This document shows, piece by piece, positions 6,901-7,751 of a stretch of DNA of 7,751 nucleotides; position 1 is the first letter of the stretch; each line of letters starts with the position of its first letter. Origin of the DNA: Coleofasciculus sp. S288 (GTDB lineage Bacteria > Cyanobacteriota > Cyanobacteriia > Cyanobacteriales > Coleofasciculaceae); NCBI GenBank assembly GCA_020216575.1, contig JAIUYC010000149.1, positions 1 to 7,751 of the forward strand, in the 5' to 3' direction. Below the pieces are notes generated by a model. The model saw nothing but the letters and a program-made list of their open reading frames with translations. It did no database searches and was not told where the DNA came from. The position numbers were made by a program, and so were the translations under genes.

Positions 6901-7236
6901 AACTCTCTGGCGGCTGTGTTCTAGGACATAACGTAGGCGGTCTACCGCTGAAAGCAACAGACGTTCCAGCTCCCCATCGATTTCCAGGGAGTTCCTCTGA
7001 GCTTTCATAACTTTAAACGAATCTTCCAGACGGTGAGCCAACTGACTCAACGTCTGAAATCCCATCATCCCGGCACCCCCCTTAACCGAATGAGCCGCTC
7101 GTAAGACAGCATCCATTTGCTGACTATCAATGCGGCTGTCGGAGAGTCCTAAGAGTACTGATTCAATGGTATCCAGGTACTCTTGTGCTTCTTCGAGAAA
7201 CTGGAGCTGAATTTCAAGTTCCTTGTCTTGTGACAT
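3952..7236 (-). CDS. Hybrid CheA sensor kinase/response regulator, ~1094 aa
   Basis: Central kinase of a chemosensory array, autophosphorylating on His with MCP and CheW. Positions are counted from the ATG at 7236. An Hpt domain (about 5-110) carries the phospho-acceptor in AAHSVKGGAGMMGF (His49). A second Hpt-like segment (about 155-240) has AQELGGLGEML and lacks the His (Gln191). An acidic linker follows (about 260-370). The dimerisation domain (about 405-590) is split by a Gly/Ser/Tyr-rich insert (about 466-530). The HATPase domain has HLVRNAFDHGIED (Asn641), DDGNGI (Asp681) and GRGVGMDVV. A CheW-like domain spans about 773-915. The C-terminal receiver (about 963-1080) has DD at 968/969, phospho-Asp1013 in ICDIEMPR, Thr1043 and Lys1065. 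A TTG at 7272 would add 12 residues but lies in repeat DNA, so the ATG is preferred. The architecture resembles cyanobacterial PilL/HmpE kinases; which orthologue is unknown. All catalytic motifs are present. Confidence 0.95.
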   Translation of the reverse strand: MSQDKELEIQLQFLEEAQEYLDTIESVLLGLSDSRIDSQQMDAVLRAAHSVKGGAGMMGFQTLSQLAHRLEDSFKVMKAQRNSLEIDGELERLLLSAVDRLRYVLEHSRQRVEVAPEWIDTEATPVFDKLRDRLGDPVADDASTMLGAEDGTNVAALLFETEVEGCLNRLESVLADPQAPCLEEELSIMAQELGGLGEMLQLPAFTQLCESVLQHLEAAPDRLMEIAKSALDSWRRSQALVLVGQMSSMPTQINLPGVAAAPVELERELSWEQEVVADISAFEWEPAALDLETVEFVPHTLEPEFVEAVEESPQQEVFAAEFEIYTPTSEPQHQVVTEDEVFEQPVTLSHQAERVELEEELEPASISRAVPTRRSDVQTTDFKWKEEKPLSAASATTKETQENTVRIPVRQLDRINDLFGELTIERNGLSLTLGRLRSLIETLGRRVSALEQSNVRLRTAYDTVATQSGGRAVAASLSGGSAHSPLKGYTSYPRSENAYGHNSGLPLQGFKGGNGDSHLSYNSRFDALEMDRYSDIHLLSMEVMETIVQIQEVTSDIGLSLEDTDQTARELNQTAKQLQTNLTRLRMRPLSDLVGRYSRALRDLSLQYGKLVELKVYGKGTLIDRSILEALSDPLMHLVRNAFDHGIEDPATRTAQGKPSQGVIEIKAAHRGNQTIITISDDGNGINLNKIRARAEEMGLDAELLAAASEDELLSLIFEPGFSTAERVTDLSGRGVGMDVVRNNLKQIRGDIRVDTQPGRGTTFTLTVPFTLSVARVLLVESNGMQLAFPTDVIEEMLLLHPDLVLTTAGSEVLKWEGTMVPLIRLGNWLTFYCPRRVQTPEGVPSINEPTVLMIGQGDQLVGLVVDRCWGEREVAIRQVEGSLAMPQGFASCTILGDGRVVPLVDSASMVRWITSSGRSSRAEDERTTSIVDCSAQSPLSYSSAASIDKPPELAIPQIHKDSILVVDDSINVRRFLALALEKAGYLVEQAKDGQDAVEKLLGGLQVSAVICDIEMPRLDGYGFLARIKSDPAFCDLPIAMLTSRTGDKHRQLAMTLGASAYFSKPYNERELLGTMRKLITESQARIPIPSGIL

Positions 7237-7266
7237 GGCATAAGAGGTGATTGTTAAATAGTCCGC

Positions 7267-7355
7267 AGTCAATGGTCAGTGGTAAATGGTCAGTGGTCAG
7301 TGGTCAGTGGGAAAGCGACAGACAACGGACAACGGACTCCTAACTCCTGACTAAT
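7267..7355. repeat. Two in-register heptamer arrays between MCP and CheA genes
   Basis: The first array is five units at 7274-7308: GGTCAGT, GGTAAAT, then GGTCAGT three times, with a degenerate unit AGTCAAT before it (7267-7273). After 12 nt comes a second array of five units at 7321-7355: GACAACG twice, GACTCCT, AACTCCT, GACTAAT. The last unit overlaps the MCP stop codon and the first lies over the alternative TTG start of CheA. The 114-nt gap between the two genes is largely this repeat DNA, so the MCP and CheA genes are probably still cotranscribed. These are STRR-type cyanobacterial heptamers. Confidence 0.8.
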
Positions 7356-7751
7356 CACCAACCTTGAATGTACTCACAGAGGCCTGCAATTCCTGAGCAA
7401 TTCCTACCGTTTCTTTGAGTGAGCCAGAAACATGGCGCGTGGAATCAGAGGTACGTTCAGAGACTTGTGCAATCTCCTTCATTAACTCAGTTACAGCTTG
7501 AGAAGTCTGGGCCTGAGACACGGTAGCACTGGAAATCGATTGCACTAAGCTGTCGATTTGGCGAGACACGCCCAAAATCTGGCTCAAACTCTGCTTAGCA
7601 TCCTCAACCAAATGAGTGCCTTCCACCACTTGAGCCGTACCGAGTTCCATCGCCTCAACAACAGAGGCCGTTTCTTGTTGAATATTTTCAACAATCTGTT
7701 CAATTTCTTTCGTCGCTGCGGCGGAACGAGCTGCCAGTTCCCCGACTTCTT
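7351..7751 (-). CDS. Methyl-accepting chemotaxis protein, C-terminal part (partial)
   Basis: The last 132 codons of a chemoreceptor; the frame stays open to the window edge, so the sensory, membrane and N-terminal signalling parts are missing. An internal ATG at 7650 is not the true start. The visible protein begins EVGELAARSAAATKEIEQIV, the conserved helix just after the MCP hairpin tip that follows the CheA/CheW contact site. It continues as one long coiled-coil helix with heptads (ENIQQETASVVEAMELGTAQ onward) to the end ELQASVSTFKVGD. The typical receptor ending has no CheR/CheB-tethering pentapeptide. It precedes the hybrid CheA gene by 114 nt on the same strand, so it is the likely receptor of that kinase. 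It resembles PilJ/HmpD-type receptors of cyanobacteria; sensory input cannot be told from this piece. Confidence 0.9.
   Translation of the reverse strand, partial: EVGELAARSAAATKEIEQIVENIQQETASVVEAMELGTAQVVEGTHLVEDAKQSLSQILGVSRQIDSLVQSISSATVSQAQTSQAVTELMKEIAQVSERTSDSTRHVSGSLKETVGIAQELQASVSTFKVGD

Noticed and set aside
7274..7355. Tandem repeats considered as a CRISPR-like array
   Set aside because: Units are 7 nt and directly adjacent with no unique spacers; they fit STRR heptamers.

Overview
The window looks like a chromosomal segment of a cyanobacterium, probably a filamentous or otherwise large-genome one. Three observations support this. Five copies of the HIP1 octamer GCGATCGC occur (at 678, 840, 2141, 2841 and 6525). 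Three intergenic spacers carry heptanucleotide tandem repeats of the STRR type. The hybrid CheA has the long architecture seen in cyanobacterial Pil/Hmp-type chemosensory systems. Genus cannot be fixed from the sequence alone.

Layout, left to right. (1) 1-630, plus strand: the tail of an rRNA operon, with the 3' end of 23S, a 100-nt spacer carrying heptamer repeats, a complete 5S gene and a strong hairpin terminator. (2) 638-2188: a complete insertion sequence of 1537 bp. It has 41-bp terminal inverted repeats (40/41 identical), a 7-bp target duplication CACTTTA, and an intact 430-aa DDE transposase with the YREK signature of the IS4 superfamily, transcribed back toward the rRNA operon. (3) 2257-3346, plus strand: a two-gene partition-type cassette, a 213-aa ParA ATPase overlapping by 4 nt a 130-aa ribbon-helix-helix protein. 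A promoter-like region with repeated TACTG boxes and a perfect 10-bp inverted repeat over the parA start codon precedes it. (4) 3348-7751, minus strand: a chemosensory operon read right to left. It consists of the C-terminal end of a methyl-accepting chemotaxis protein (cut by the window edge), a ~1094-aa hybrid CheA (Hpt, Hpt-like, dimerisation, ATPase, CheW-like and receiver domains) and a 183-aa CheW-like protein. The partition cassette and the chemosensory operon converge with only one base between their stop codons.

How the genes could work together. MCP, CheW and CheA would form one signalling array that feeds a phosphorelay to the receiver domain of CheA itself and/or to response regulators encoded outside the window; such arrays control pilus-based motility or related behaviours in cyanobacteria. 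The ParA/RHH pair resembles plasmid ParF/ParG modules and probably autoregulates through the repeats upstream of parA. Its presence beside an rRNA operon suggests a chromosomally captured partition cassette or an unusual secondary replicon. The most distinctive points are the pristine IS with HIP1 inside both ends, the orphan partition cassette with its operator-like region, the pseudo-Hpt domain in CheA, and a common heptamer vocabulary in three spacers. Nothing here is clearly an unprecedented system.
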